From assembly GCF_030867145.1 (NCBI RefSeq), contig NC_134416.1, positions 96,697,183 to 96,761,182 of the forward strand: a stretch of 64,000 nt of DNA, in the 5' to 3' direction. This document shows positions 36,701 through 48,900 of this stretch, in pieces. Numbering within the stretch: the stretch's first letter is position 1; each line of letters starts with the position of its first letter. Below the pieces are notes generated by a model. That model saw only the letters and a list, made by a program, of their open reading frames with translations, was not told where the DNA came from and ran no database searches. The stretch is from Opisthocomus hoazin (Eukaryota; Chordata; Aves; Opisthocomiformes; Opisthocomidae). The translations under genes were made by a program, and so were the position numbers.

Positions 36701-39700
36701 GAGGAACTGAAATGACAAGGAACAACTCAAGTGCTTTTAGCAATAGACACTACAGTACATTAAAGCATCCGATTTTCAGCCTCTAGAGTAGGTTGTTATA
36801 TTGATATACAAAGAGGAAGGTCATAAATGAGTTGTGTCCGCAGAGTTTCATCAGCGTGACAAGACTCTGCTTTAAAGACACAAAGCCCGTTCAGTGGCTT
36901 CTCTGCCAAACAAATGCTCGAACTCATCTGAAACTGGAGCTGTTGATCCCAACCTTTTGTGGTTGCACAGAGGAGGAGGAGATGGCCTAATTGTATTTGT
37001 GCATTTCTTAAAGAAAACAGAGTTGTTTTCCAAGGTTGATGAGTGGAATCTTCTCAAATCACTTAGTCAAGTTTGTTTCATCTCCTGTGTCACTGTTACT
37101 GCCATGCCTAAGTAGCACTAGCAGTGGTTAATAAAAAACACCGCAAATATGTTACAGGTTTTCCTACAGAGCTGTGCTGAACTGTATATCTTGCTGGTAC
37201 TTTGAGTGTGATGTGTTGTGATCTGGATGGTACTAAATGAGTGAAATTGGTATTACTGGTTTGTAATTATGGTGGGTTTGTTCTCAAGACAAAAAAGGAG
37301 CCTCTACAGGGAGGTGAAAGAATTCTCTAAGTTCTTTGTCTCTGAGGGCCTAAGATCGTAGGGACACAAGATGTAAATGATAGGAATAAAAGTGTAGGCT
37401 TCCAGCACTCAAAATATGCCTGTAGTTTGCTTTCTATGTTTTATAGTATAGTGTTTCAACAGAGTGCTCGGATGATTCCTACAAATCTGTGTAAGAGTCA
37501 GGCTAGTGTTACCAGCTTGTGTAACAGAGTCAGAACGTGAGGCTGAGATTCAGGAAGGTTTATTTTACCGTGTGTGCATGTATACCCTGTCAAACTAAAT
37601 ATTCCGTGTAGCTTAGAAAACTGAGTTTGCATGAGTAATCTTCTTAACAAAAAGTTGGAGAAAGTATTCTGGGTGGCAGGTGCCAAACGGGGCTCTTGTG
37701 AGTAATCCCGATGCGTTCTGGTTGTCTGTGAAACTACCCAGAGCCTAATTACTCGTATTTCCTTGTAGTCTTAGTGCGTGTATGAGCAGTAATAGTTATT
37801 TGTCAGGTGTCTGCAGACTGTGTAAGGAACCAATAGTGATTTTTTCGGTTAGCTTTGTACATAACTTTAGCAATTAGAGGCTGAGGATCAGGGGTCATAG
37901 TGAAATGAGATTTCATAACTGCTAAAAATGAGCAGAGAAACACACTGGAGTCAGTAGGGCTCACAAGGATTTGTTAAATACCTATTTGTTTTTTATGTAG
38001 ACCGCACCTCATTTCTTGCATAGAACAGTGAATTAAAATCCAAAACCTTTAGATTTTTATACTGAATTCCTGCATTTTTGTGCATCAGTGAAACCTGTAG
38101 CCTTATGAGATACTTTGTCAGAGCATGTGGTCAAAGGCTTTTCACTAAGTTTTGTGATGGCCTCATAGCTGGTAAATAACTTTGAGGCCATCAAACAAGG
38201 AGCAATGTTATTGCTGAGGTTTCTTGAAAAAAAGAAAAGTCTCGAACATAGAAGTCTTGGGAACTGCTTGTTTTCAGAGTGCAAGCAGATGTTCAGTGTT
38301 GGGATGAAATGAGGTGATGTTTCTTAAAACTTGGCCCAGATAATAAAGGGAGGATACATCAAGAACAGCAGGAGAATGCATCAAGAGCATCCCAGGAAGT
38401 GAGTTAGAATAAATGGAGCATTTAAATACTATATATTACTTGGCTAACCCCTTATGCTACACAGTGGACTTTGCAGTACCCATTGTGTAGACTTGGCTGT
38501 AGACGACTGGATAATTTTCTGTCAGTGTTAAGGTGGTAAGTCCTTCACTTTCCAAATGTTTGTCATGCTACTAACTTTTGGACATGCCGGGTTATGCAGC
38601 ATTGAGTGCAAAGATGATATTATCATTTTCTGAGATCATACAAATGCTCCACCCTCTTCTAAAAAATTTAGGTGAAGGTTGAAATGTCTTGGCCTTTTGT
38701 AGTTCTGGCATTAGAGGAATAGATATCTGCAGATGAAGGCACAGAAATGAGGTAGAAAGCTGTCAACAGATCAAAGTGAATTGAAATATAAGTTGACTGG
38801 ACTGTCCCATTCTACGCAAAAGCTAATGGTACATATAGTGTGCGTTGAAGATTAGACTTCAGATGTCATCAAACCCCACCATTAGAGGCCTCCTTCTGTC
38901 TGTTACTATAGAGAAATAAAATAGGATATGATTTTGGTGCGAAAGAAACTGAACAGCCACGATTTCTCTTTTAAAAAAAATAAAGCTTTAATTTCTAAGC
39001 TTTTATCATTCCCTATGTTTGTTTATTTGCTTTATTGAGGTTAATTAGCATATGTTGGTTGCATATTGCACATGAGGTTGGTGATAAAAGAATGGAAACG
39101 AGATAGTTAACAGCAGTAGCTTATGCTCTTGCTTTGCACCCCTGAAAGTCGCACTTTGTGTGCCTCAGGTACTTGTTTTCTGCAGTTAAGGCTAGTTGTT
39201 AGACTTGAACTTGCCGTGGCTTGCAAAGTTCAAAGAGGAAACCAGTGCTGTGCATTGCTTAACTGACAGGGGATTATGCGAGCCAGGCTTCTGTAAGGAC
39301 AACAAAGGCAAGCTGAACTAAAATTTATTAGGACAGTGGCACCTTTTCAAATGGAAAGATGATGTCAGCCATAATGGCTTGTCTACTAACTGTTGATTGG
39401 CTTGTTAATGCTTTATATTAAATAAATAACTAAACATTAAGAGACCGACTTCTCCAAATGTAGTGGAAGGCTGTCTTTGGAAGAAAAACAAAGACAGTCA
39501 CTTGACTGAATTTCTTGTCTTGGTAGCTGAGCAGAAAGTTACAAACCTGAACTTTATTTCTGTTCCCATTGTGGGAAAATTCTACTGTTTGTCTATTGAA
39601 TTATTAAGGCAGTGGAGCCAAGTCAAGCCTGCTTATAAGAAAGTGATAAAATATGGCTTGGCAAGTGGTGATCCTTGCAGAGGATAGCCATGACATGCTG

Positions 39701-39826
39701 CTACCTGTCAGTGCAAAAAGAGCAGTAGTACAGTGCGAAGACTGGAGTCAAATTTGCTTATCCGTTACTCAGAACAAGGGTATAATTCAGCCAACAATAA
39801 CCACTTGGGGTGTGTGTGTGTTGACC
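33732..39826. other. Intronic sequence, nothing recognised
   Basis: G/T-leaning intronic sequence with short frames only (longest 113 codons, minus strand, no domain). No repeat I can name. Confidence 0.5.
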
Positions 39827-39842
39827 TTTTTTTTTTTTTTTT
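39827..39842 (+). repeat. Poly(T) run, 16 bases
   Basis: T16 directly followed by CCAG, which makes a strong polypyrimidine tract and acceptor by sequence alone. Confidence 0.9.
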
Positions 39843-39846
39843 CCAG

Positions 39847-39982
39847 CTTGGAATCAGATGCATCCTTCCTTAGCCAAAGGGAAACATTTGAGAAGCTGTG
39901 ACGCATTTACACAGATGAAGGAAGGAAATGTCCAAAAGACTCAAAAGTTAAAAATAGATCAGTTTACCGAGTTGAACTCTGG
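39847..39982 (+). other. Candidate alternative exon in phase with exon 1
   Basis: The T16-CCAG acceptor ends at 39,846. Joined to the single base left by exon 1 the frame stays open for 51 codons to a TAA at 39,999, and a usable donor TGG|GTGGGT lies at 39,983, giving 136 bases. The peptide is polar and Lys/Gln-rich. Chance open frames of this length are not rare, and no homologue is recognised. Confidence 0.15.
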
Positions 39983-42900
39983 GTGGGTGTTTAAGAACTA
40001 AATATAAATCTAAATTTCAACCTTTGTGACTTACATAACCTAGTAGTGTGGCCCTTTCTGGGGTTTTTTGCGTTAAACTGTGTAGTGGACAGCTTCAGGT
40101 GAAGGCTTGTGTCAAGCCTTGTGAGGTGGCTTTCCACTGCCTTAAATAGACAGCACTGAGAAGTCTGACCATCTCTTCATTATTATTACTATAGCACAGT
40201 TCAACTCCCTGGAAAAGTGGATTGTGGGTTGGGTTTTTTTTGTTTGTTTGTTTTGAAGAGCTTCTCGGTGGAAAAGGTATCTCCTGACTTTACTGAACGG
40301 AAGTTTTAAGCCAGTAGCTATTAGAACTAGTATCTGTGAGGGTTAAAAAAAGAGGAGTATTTTTTTTCCCCCAGCTTCGTCAAGAAGCAGTAAATTTGCC
40401 TCTGTCTGGCCCATATGTAAAAAGCAGTGATAACCTGAACATTTACGAATTGATATTTGATTGTCCAGAAAGGTTTGCCTTCTGCCCTGCCACAAACCGC
40501 AGTTTGGAAGCTATCAGCTTTACTTTGTGGTAAAGAAAGCTTGTCAGAGTGTTTAAAAATTGTGTAATGGAAGAGAATGTTCTAGATTACTGTCCTTAGA
40601 TGATGACGGTAGTGCCACTAGACTCAAAATAAGCAAGTTTTCTTTCCTTCTCCCTGGAACAACACTATATGTTTTTGGGTGGAGGCAACCCACACAACAC
40701 TGCTAACTAAAAACTGGCCTTTTCCACTCCGATGAAGCGGGGCCAGTGCAAGTGAATCCCTGTGGTTTAGCATTTGCCGGCTGCCAGTGAAGAGCAGTTC
40801 TTTCACGATAGCTTTGCATAGGAGAGGTGAAATAAATATAGTTAATGCTCTGTCAGTAAAACAGATGTTACTATTGAAATAGATGTATTTGCAAATATAG
40901 TAAATGTGATAGAAATTCATGGGTAAAAATGATAGCATTGATTAGATTAACTTCAAGCAGTAACTGTCTTCCCCTACACCCCCCCCGAGATGGGAGGGTT
41001 AGTTTTTATATTTAATAACTTCCTTTTTCTTACTGTATTGTCTGCTGGAGAGTGTTTGCTTGGCAAATGTAGAAGTAGTTGTGCCCTTGTTGCTTTTTTT
41101 GTTTATTTGTTTTTCCAGAGGATCCTAAGGATCTTTTTGCAAGGTTGTTTTGAACAAATTTGATGTCTTTGATTACTAAAATAGTATTTGTTCCAAGGAG
41201 CAATTTGTCTGTTAAAGTGATGAACAGTGTGTAGCAAAATGACCTACCTACAATTGTGTGTATTTACCAATATGCCAATTTAAGCTTCATATTTGTGGAG
41301 TATATTGTTTCCTAGCAAAGTGTGAGGACTGCTATTTTTAAAACATCATTTTTCTAGAGTATGCTTTTGAAGTGGTTTTGTCCATGTCACTGGCCCCACT
41401 GTGTTAACCCATGGTTAGAAAGTTAAAGCTGTAAAAACCTTTCAAAAGACCAGTTGGTTAGCTGGGCAGCTACTTAATCTTGCTTGTAGGCAAGTTCATG
41501 GCGTAGAATCTGAACAGGATGTGACTTGCAGTTCATGTCCACTGAGGCAACAAGAGTGAGTTCAAAGAGCAAGAAGGTGCTGCTCTCCATAGTGTTGTAG
41601 ATGGCCTCTGGGCAGTGAAAAGGAAGTGGCAGAGCCCTGCGTTTTACTGCAGGAGGGTAAGGATGGATGTATCTTGATATTAAGGCAGAGCACTTAATGG
41701 GGCAGCCTTTAAGTTGTCTGGGCTGCCTGAGCTTGTTGCCTTTCTGTGCATATGCTGCAGCTTTTGTATGTCTTGATATAGCAGAGACTGAAAAAGATTT
41801 TTTGTGGTCTTGAGCAGCCAGCATATTACCCTAGGCTTTGTTTCTTTGTGCAGTGTTTTCAGCACTTGGGGTAGGAATCTCACTCCCACTTGGCTCCTTT
41901 GTTAATACTTTGTGTTCTGGCTCCTGTTCTAGCTACAAAGCTTCAGAGGTGGGATACAGAACTGGCTAGTTTGGGTTCTCCTAGTTTACTGAGACTTGCC
42001 TAACCACAGGAGAGTTGAGTGTTAGAGGAGGGATAGCCATCTTTTTCCAGAGTGGCTTTTTACTGTCTTAATTGTTGTCCTTACTTGTGTGATCCCTTTT
42101 TTTGTTCCTTTTCCTCAATAAACAAGACAGAAGTCCAACAGACAATAAGCTCAGTCACTAGGCATCAGTGTTTGTCCCCACAGGAGGTCCATTATGTGTA
42201 CAGAGATAAGTAGGGGGTCCTATGGAAAAGCACTGCATAGTTTGAGTGTTACAGCATGTGTGCTACACTGACAAATAAGGGTTGCACAGGCAGCCTTAAT
42301 GCTGCATTACCTAGTTGTTGAGTGCTTTTTGTGGCAGCCTCAATCGAGCCTGGTCCTAGCTCAATTAAGTCATTGTTTAGCGTTTATGTAAAGTTTTCAT
42401 TAAATGCCTTAGTGGATGACAATAGATGATACTGGTTTTACCAGACTGCACTGGGTTATTGTTACATCAGAGTTATTTTGGGAGTAGAAATGCATTAATT
42501 CACTATCTAATATTAAGCAAGGCAGATGTGTAAGCTGCTTTATTATACAGACATGTAGAGGAGAGCATCTCTTCAAGCACAAATTAAGTACTTTACTTGG
42601 AGGTGGATGGTTGGAATTTTTTTTTTTTTGACGGAGAACCCCGGTACACTCTACTGTCCATCTCTTAGCGTTTCATTTGTGTCGCTTGAGCATCATGCTA
42701 GTTCTGCCATGCTAGTAAAAACTACATGAAGCAAGATGTAAAAATTGTCAAATATTGAGGAAAAAGGAACCAAATGTTAAATTATCCTTTCATAAGCTTA
42801 TATATAATGAAGATCTAAAAGACAAAGTGTGTTCAGGTGAGGGAAGCTTTCCACGGCATAATAGGCTAGGTTTCACATGCAAAACCTCCATGGAAGAGTA

Positions 42901-45900
42901 GATGACACTGCAGGACTTAATTGGAAATACAGATTGATAAGTGACCTAAGTTACTACAGTATTTTTTTTTGCCATCTATGTGGGCTGTATTAAGCACGCA
43001 AGTGGTAAAATTGCTGCTTTAATAACAAGCTTTCTGAACTGAGCTGTCGTGTAACTTCTGAGGAAGGACCCAAATGGACATGAAGGGATGTCTCTGCTCA
43101 GGATAGGAAAGAATTATGTTGCTGTGTAAAAGCCACATTCCTCCTGTTTTGTGGAATGTAAATTGGATGAATATGTGGAATAACTTTTTCCATAGTAAGC
43201 TAAGTCTCTTAATGCAATGAAATGGATTCCTTGTTGAAAGGTGACTGGGAAGATAGCTAATTATCAGACAAAACCAACCCCGTATGTCCTTAGTGGAGTC
43301 GTGTGTGAAAGGTGACAAACATCTGGAAATGTTGGAGTTACATTTAAAACTTAAGTATTCATTTGTTTCCAAGTCCTCTTCTTGAAGATGGGTTCTCTTA
43401 GCTTTTGAACAGCACACAGCATAAAGGCAGGAAGGAGAACATAACTGACAGAAATCAGGGCGAGGGTCAGTTAGCTTATAAAAGATAGTGGAAGTTGCCA
43501 TACCATAAAAGCTGCTGTCTCTTCTGTGGATAGGGTCTTACAGTAACACTGAAACAGAACTAACAGTTCTACTGATGTACACAGGCAGATAAATAGATGC
43601 AATTTTCACAGGCCATTTGACAGAAAATGTACTGTTTCTCTGAAGCAGCTACTGATTTCAAGGCCAAAAGGAAGGTGTTCTTGTTTTAAAGCAGAGCACG
43701 AGAAGGACAACCCTAGGCAGAAGAATGGAAGGGAGGTAATGGGTATCTGATGCAGTAGACTTGGGATTGCAGGTGCGGTGAGATCATGAAGAGATCTGAC
43801 CCTTGAAAGGAGCAGGGAGGGGGGTTGCCTTTTTATGTACCATGCCACTCAGATGTTTGCTTTAGAGGGATAATGTGCTCAGATCAGAGAGACAAGCTGT
43901 TAATAGGCCCTGTCTGAGATAGGTCTAGTATTTCTTTATACCCTGCAGAGGAGAGCAAGAAACAGGAATGGAACCTGTGTATAATTCCTTTATTTTGTAC
44001 TGCAGAGTACAATCTTGATGACATAACTTAAGAAACAGTTACCGTTAACCTTTTTTTACCTTAAAATTGCCTTTTTTCCGTATCACTCTTCCTCAAATTC
44101 CTGCCACTCAGAGTAGAAATGTATTATTTGGGTTTCTGTGGAAAGAGCAGCTCAGTTGTTCCAGGAGGTCACTGACACAGTGTTAGCTCCACAAGAACCC
44201 CAGCCCGTAAACAGGTTTGTGGCTAGTCCCCTCGCTCTAGCCTCTGGTCTGGCAGGAGTGCTGCAGAGGGTATGGGTAAGAGGCTGCACTCATCTCAAGA
44301 GATTTGTTGAACTTTATCTCTAGGTAATCACCTTGGTGTGTTCAGATGAGATTACTGATCATATCTTTTAATGAGAGAAATGTCTTAGCTGTAGGAAAAT
44401 AAAGCTATTTGGAAAATGTGGTGATTTTCCTGACAGTCTCCTCTGCTTGAGGATCAAAACCTGATCAAAACCTCCTGCATCGGCAAATGTATACTCTTGA
44501 ATAAAAAGGAATCATGACTAATTTCAGCCTGTCTTCCCAGGGACTTTTTCTTCTTTGCGGTCAAAAGTTGTTCTTGCTGAAATAGTGAGAGATGTGAAGC
44601 ATAAATTGCCTTGTAATGAACCTATAAAGAGGCAGCTAAATCACCCTCAGTTTGATTGTTGCCTTCTAGTAAAGTACATTGAAGGAAAAGCTGGCATTAT
44701 TGGTGTAAAGATAGGTTTCCTAAAAGGGCAGTTCATATAACTGAAAAACTGAAGCGGAGTTAAGAAAAAAGAACTAACTTGAGTTTACTCCCTGGGCTAA
44801 CAGTAATTTCAAAGTTAACGTATTCTGAGATGCTGCTTTGACAGCAATCTTGAATCTAATCCTGCAGTATGCAATTAGAGTTGTCATTCCCTGTGAGATT
44901 TAAAATGCTTATAACTGGCTTCAGTTTAGCACAGAAAGTGAGTGTGGTTGAGCTGTTTTCTGAAATAACATCTACTTCAATAGTTGCTATCTGTATAGTT
45001 TATCCAGCGTTAGCAGCATTCAAGTGTCTAAAATCAGAAATGTATTGCCGTAAGAAATCAGTAAACCACAGCCCATGTGTTTTGCTCACTGCCTTTAATT
45101 TAAGCGTGGTGTTACTATCGGGTGTTCTGCTTTTGTGGCTTATTTGGTTGGTTCTGAGTCCATGGAAAGTGTTTTGGTCCATGTCTTAAAGATAAAATAA
45201 AAATCAGTACTGTGGCATTTCAAGCTGGTGGAGGAAATTGTCAGTTAACCATACGTATGAAATTACCAATTGGCTGATAGCTTGAAAATGGTTCTTCATT
45301 AAAAGCGTAAGTTTTATAAAGATAGCTGTGTATTAAGGAGGTAATTTTTATATTTTCCTTTAAAATTGGCCTTGCCAAAGGGAGGCTTTGTGATGGCATC
45401 CTATAAAGGCAGGAGTAGAAAAAATGTTTAGTGGAATCAGAAGACAGGTAGAAAGAGGCTTGCCTTTATGTACAGTTGAAAACATTAGACTTAAGAATGC
45501 TGTAACTGATAAGAAGAAACAAAAGTATGAGGATAGTAATTTATAGCAAATACAACGCACAGTTCTAAATAGGATCATGAAGTACTTGAGAGCCAAGCTT
45601 AGATACAAAACCTGAAAAGAAATGCTGTTGCACCCCTTTTGCTGCCAGTGGTTTTCTCTGTGAATGTGTTCTGGTCTGACTTTGAAGTTGCAGTTGTTTC
45701 TAAGGCTAGAAATGGTTAGCCAAGTTTTGCTGAGGTTTGCTGTCTGATAGTGTGGCACTTTTTCTGGCTCGTTGGATATCTGTGGTTGGTTGCCTATTGC
45801 TGTACTGTTTAGAGCTTGTGTGAAGGTTTTTCCTGACGCGGAGACTGTGTGCTGGACATTGCTGTGCTTAGTGCAGGAAACTGCGGTGGTCTGAATGGCT

Positions 45901-48900
45901 CCTGTGTATTATAGAGTTGAATGTAGGCTACACAACTTGAATTCCCGAGGAGAAAGAGGTCATATGTGTGTTCTTTAAAATGTTTTTACTTACTACATCT
46001 CTGCCTTTCCCTTAAGCTTTCATAGACATAGCTGAATATAGCCTCAATTAAATTCCTGTCCTTTAATGAAGGAAGTCCTTTGGTTAATACGTAGCTCATA
46101 TGCTTGGAACATTAGGGCATCAGTCAGGATCCAAAATTAATTGCCACTTGGGACTGATAGTGCCATGTGAGCACTGGAAGGAACATTGTCTCTTTCAAAA
46201 GCCTTCTAAAATGGTCAGCTTTGAAAATGAGACACATCCTTATTACATTAAAGAAAGTATTGTGAGTATTGAATCTTGTTTCTCATTCTAACTTTGTAAC
46301 ATTAAAAGCAAATAAATAGCTTGTCTGTTGAAAATGGCACAAGTTGAAAGGGAAGAACCATAACTTCCTTACTTGTTGCCTTCTTATGCTCTCTTTCCCC
46401 TCCACCAGCTCTGAAATGTAGGAGGAAAAAACCCAAAGCTGGCACAAAGGGAATGGGGCGTCTTGTTCCAAAACTGGTGACTAATGCGTCAGTGGTAGAA
46501 TAATATTGTTTTAACGTGGCTAGGGCCCTGTTCTTTCCTTTGTATTGAATTCCTTCCTGTTTAAGAACATTGTCTTTAAAATACACTTCTATCAGCTTGA
46601 ATGGTAGGAACTTCGTGCTTATTGCTATAGTATCTGTATTAATTGGTTGGTGCAGCTGTTTCAAGTAGCAGAAAAAAAGAAAAGTTAAGCAGACATTGGA
46701 TGTTGGATAGCAAGTCTATTATTTATTAGCAGAGCTGTTAAAGCATACTAGATGCATGTGGAGTTAAAAGAAGGCAGAACTAGGGAGGAGCTGAAGCTCA
46801 CCTTGCCTTTGGGAGCTGAACAGGGAAGGAAAATCCAGCAATGAGACAAAACGGCTATATGACGTGGTTCTAACACACAGTTGTCAGTTAAATAGCACAG
46901 ATGCATCTCGAGTAAGTAACTGGTGGGTGTGAAGGAACTTGGTGGCAGCTTTCATGGCCCCTCACATTGTATCAGTTAATACAGAAGATCGGGGTCCATT
47001 TGCTCGATTAAAGGAAACACCTGATTTTCAGTAATGTTTGAGCTAATATCCAGACATTTCTGTGACTTGAGCTTCAAAAGTACAATTGGAGATAGCTACT
47101 CCACGCATTCTCTCTGACTAATTTCTGTGACTTGGATTGAACTGGTTGTGGTCAAGCAGCGAAGGGAGAGCACTGCGTTTTTTCAATAATTGTATAATTA
47201 AATTCATTGATGGTAGGCCAAGAATACTGATCACAAGGGTTGGTGCTGAATCAGAAGGAATACTTTAAATGGTGCTCTGTTGAACAGAGACATAATTGCC
47301 CTCTCTTTCCCCTTCTTGGCTTATTGGATGGCTGAATTGCTCATTTCATACGTGACTTTGAGTGTGACTGGAGCTGTGAATCAGTGTTTGTTGGAGTTCT
47401 GCATCTGGCTTATGTTCTGACTTCCCTTTTATGAGCTGTAGAGGCTGTCTCTGTTATTACTATGTAGTGAAAATCCTCTTAAACTCTCCTTGTTATGAGT
47501 GGATGAAAATGTTTGGCAAACACACGAATCAATAATTGCTTATTTGCCTCACTGCTGCTTTTCAAAAGCTTCACTGTCCTTTTCTGTGTTTGCACAGGTA
47601 ATCGATGTCTGTCCCCAAATGATAATTAACAAGGATAGATAACTTTGGGGCCTTCCTTTACAAAGTCATCTTGTAACTGTGCCACTCTGAAACCGCTCTT
47701 GCTTATTCCATTTCTGACCTTGCAGCAGCAGTAACAGGCTTGCATCAAAGTTGCAATAGCTTATATGCTGTTAGAAAAACTTGATGATTATTTTAGTTAA
47801 AGGTATTCACTAGTTTACCATGCTGCTGAAATGCCCGGAGCTCTGTGCATGACAAAAAGAAAAAGTAAACTGAATGAAGTCTATTAAAAGGGAAATAAAC
47901 ATTTGTCTCAGTATGAGGAAGAGCACTGCCTGTAACTTGACCTGGTACGTTTTCCTAAAGAAGAGACTGGCTTTTTAATGGCCTTGTCTAACATGTCCAT
48001 TTTATTCTGCTATAGCTGGCTGAAATTGAAAATTAAAATGAGGGGAAAAATACCTTTGTGATTACAGTTTTCCCTTGGGAACTATTTCAATTGTGGCTTT
48101 CTCATAAGAGAGATGGTGGCTTCCTTTCTATTTCTGCAGCATGAAAATTCAGATTTGTGTAGCCTGTTTCGAAAGTTAAGAATGTTTTAGATGTCAGTCT
48201 TGGAAAATACAAATGACTTCTAAGTGCCTGCAATTCGAGGAAGTCCCCCTGAATGAGATTGCCGTCTTGACGTGACCTTTTCCAAAAATGACTGCGGTGG
48301 TACATGCATAAACTGGCTACGTAGTTACAGTAAGGAGAAGACAAAGCAATCTATTTTAACGTACAAGATTTGTTTTCTTTTTTAGGTTTACATTTATGCA
48401 GTGGAAAGGCAAGCTTTCAAAACTGTTTCACTTTGCTGTTCAGGTCAGTGGCGTCCTACTCCACTGGAGGGCTGCGAGATAGACTTGAGCTGTTCACACT
48501 TTTCCAAATCAGTGGGACTCACTTGCTGGGTGACTTACTTCGTTCCAGTGCTTGGGTTTGTCATCTGCTAAAAAACTACTTTTGGTACATTAATGTACGC
48601 TACTGAGAAACTGCTTTTTGTACTGTCGTTCACATTAGCTGGATGATAACACGATGAAAGTTTCAAACTACATTGTTCCATATATCAGACGAACCACAGA
48701 ACCCAAACCTTAAAGTATGTGCATATTGCTTGGATCTCAGTGATATGATCTGATGGCAAGAAAGTTTTTTCAGTGGACAGAAAGTAGAGGAAAACAGATG
48801 ACTCTCCACTCTGCATTCAGTAGGCCTGGAACTACATATAATCTGTTTTGGTTGTCTAGAGCCTGTTGATGGCTGTTTCCATTAGCAATGGAGTCAGGTC

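Noticed and set aside
41119-41144. TTTTTCCAG acceptor with a 25-base open stretch
   Set aside because: In phase with exon 1, but the donor GTTGTT is poor and the frame stops soon after.
43019-43501. 160-codon minus-strand frame in the presumed intron
   Set aside because: Long for AT-rich DNA but with no domain signature; mixed composition with no repeat or promoter context. A database search would settle it.
47603-47634. TTTGCACAG acceptor followed by about nine in-phase codons
   Set aside because: An in-frame stop comes quickly and no donor precedes it.
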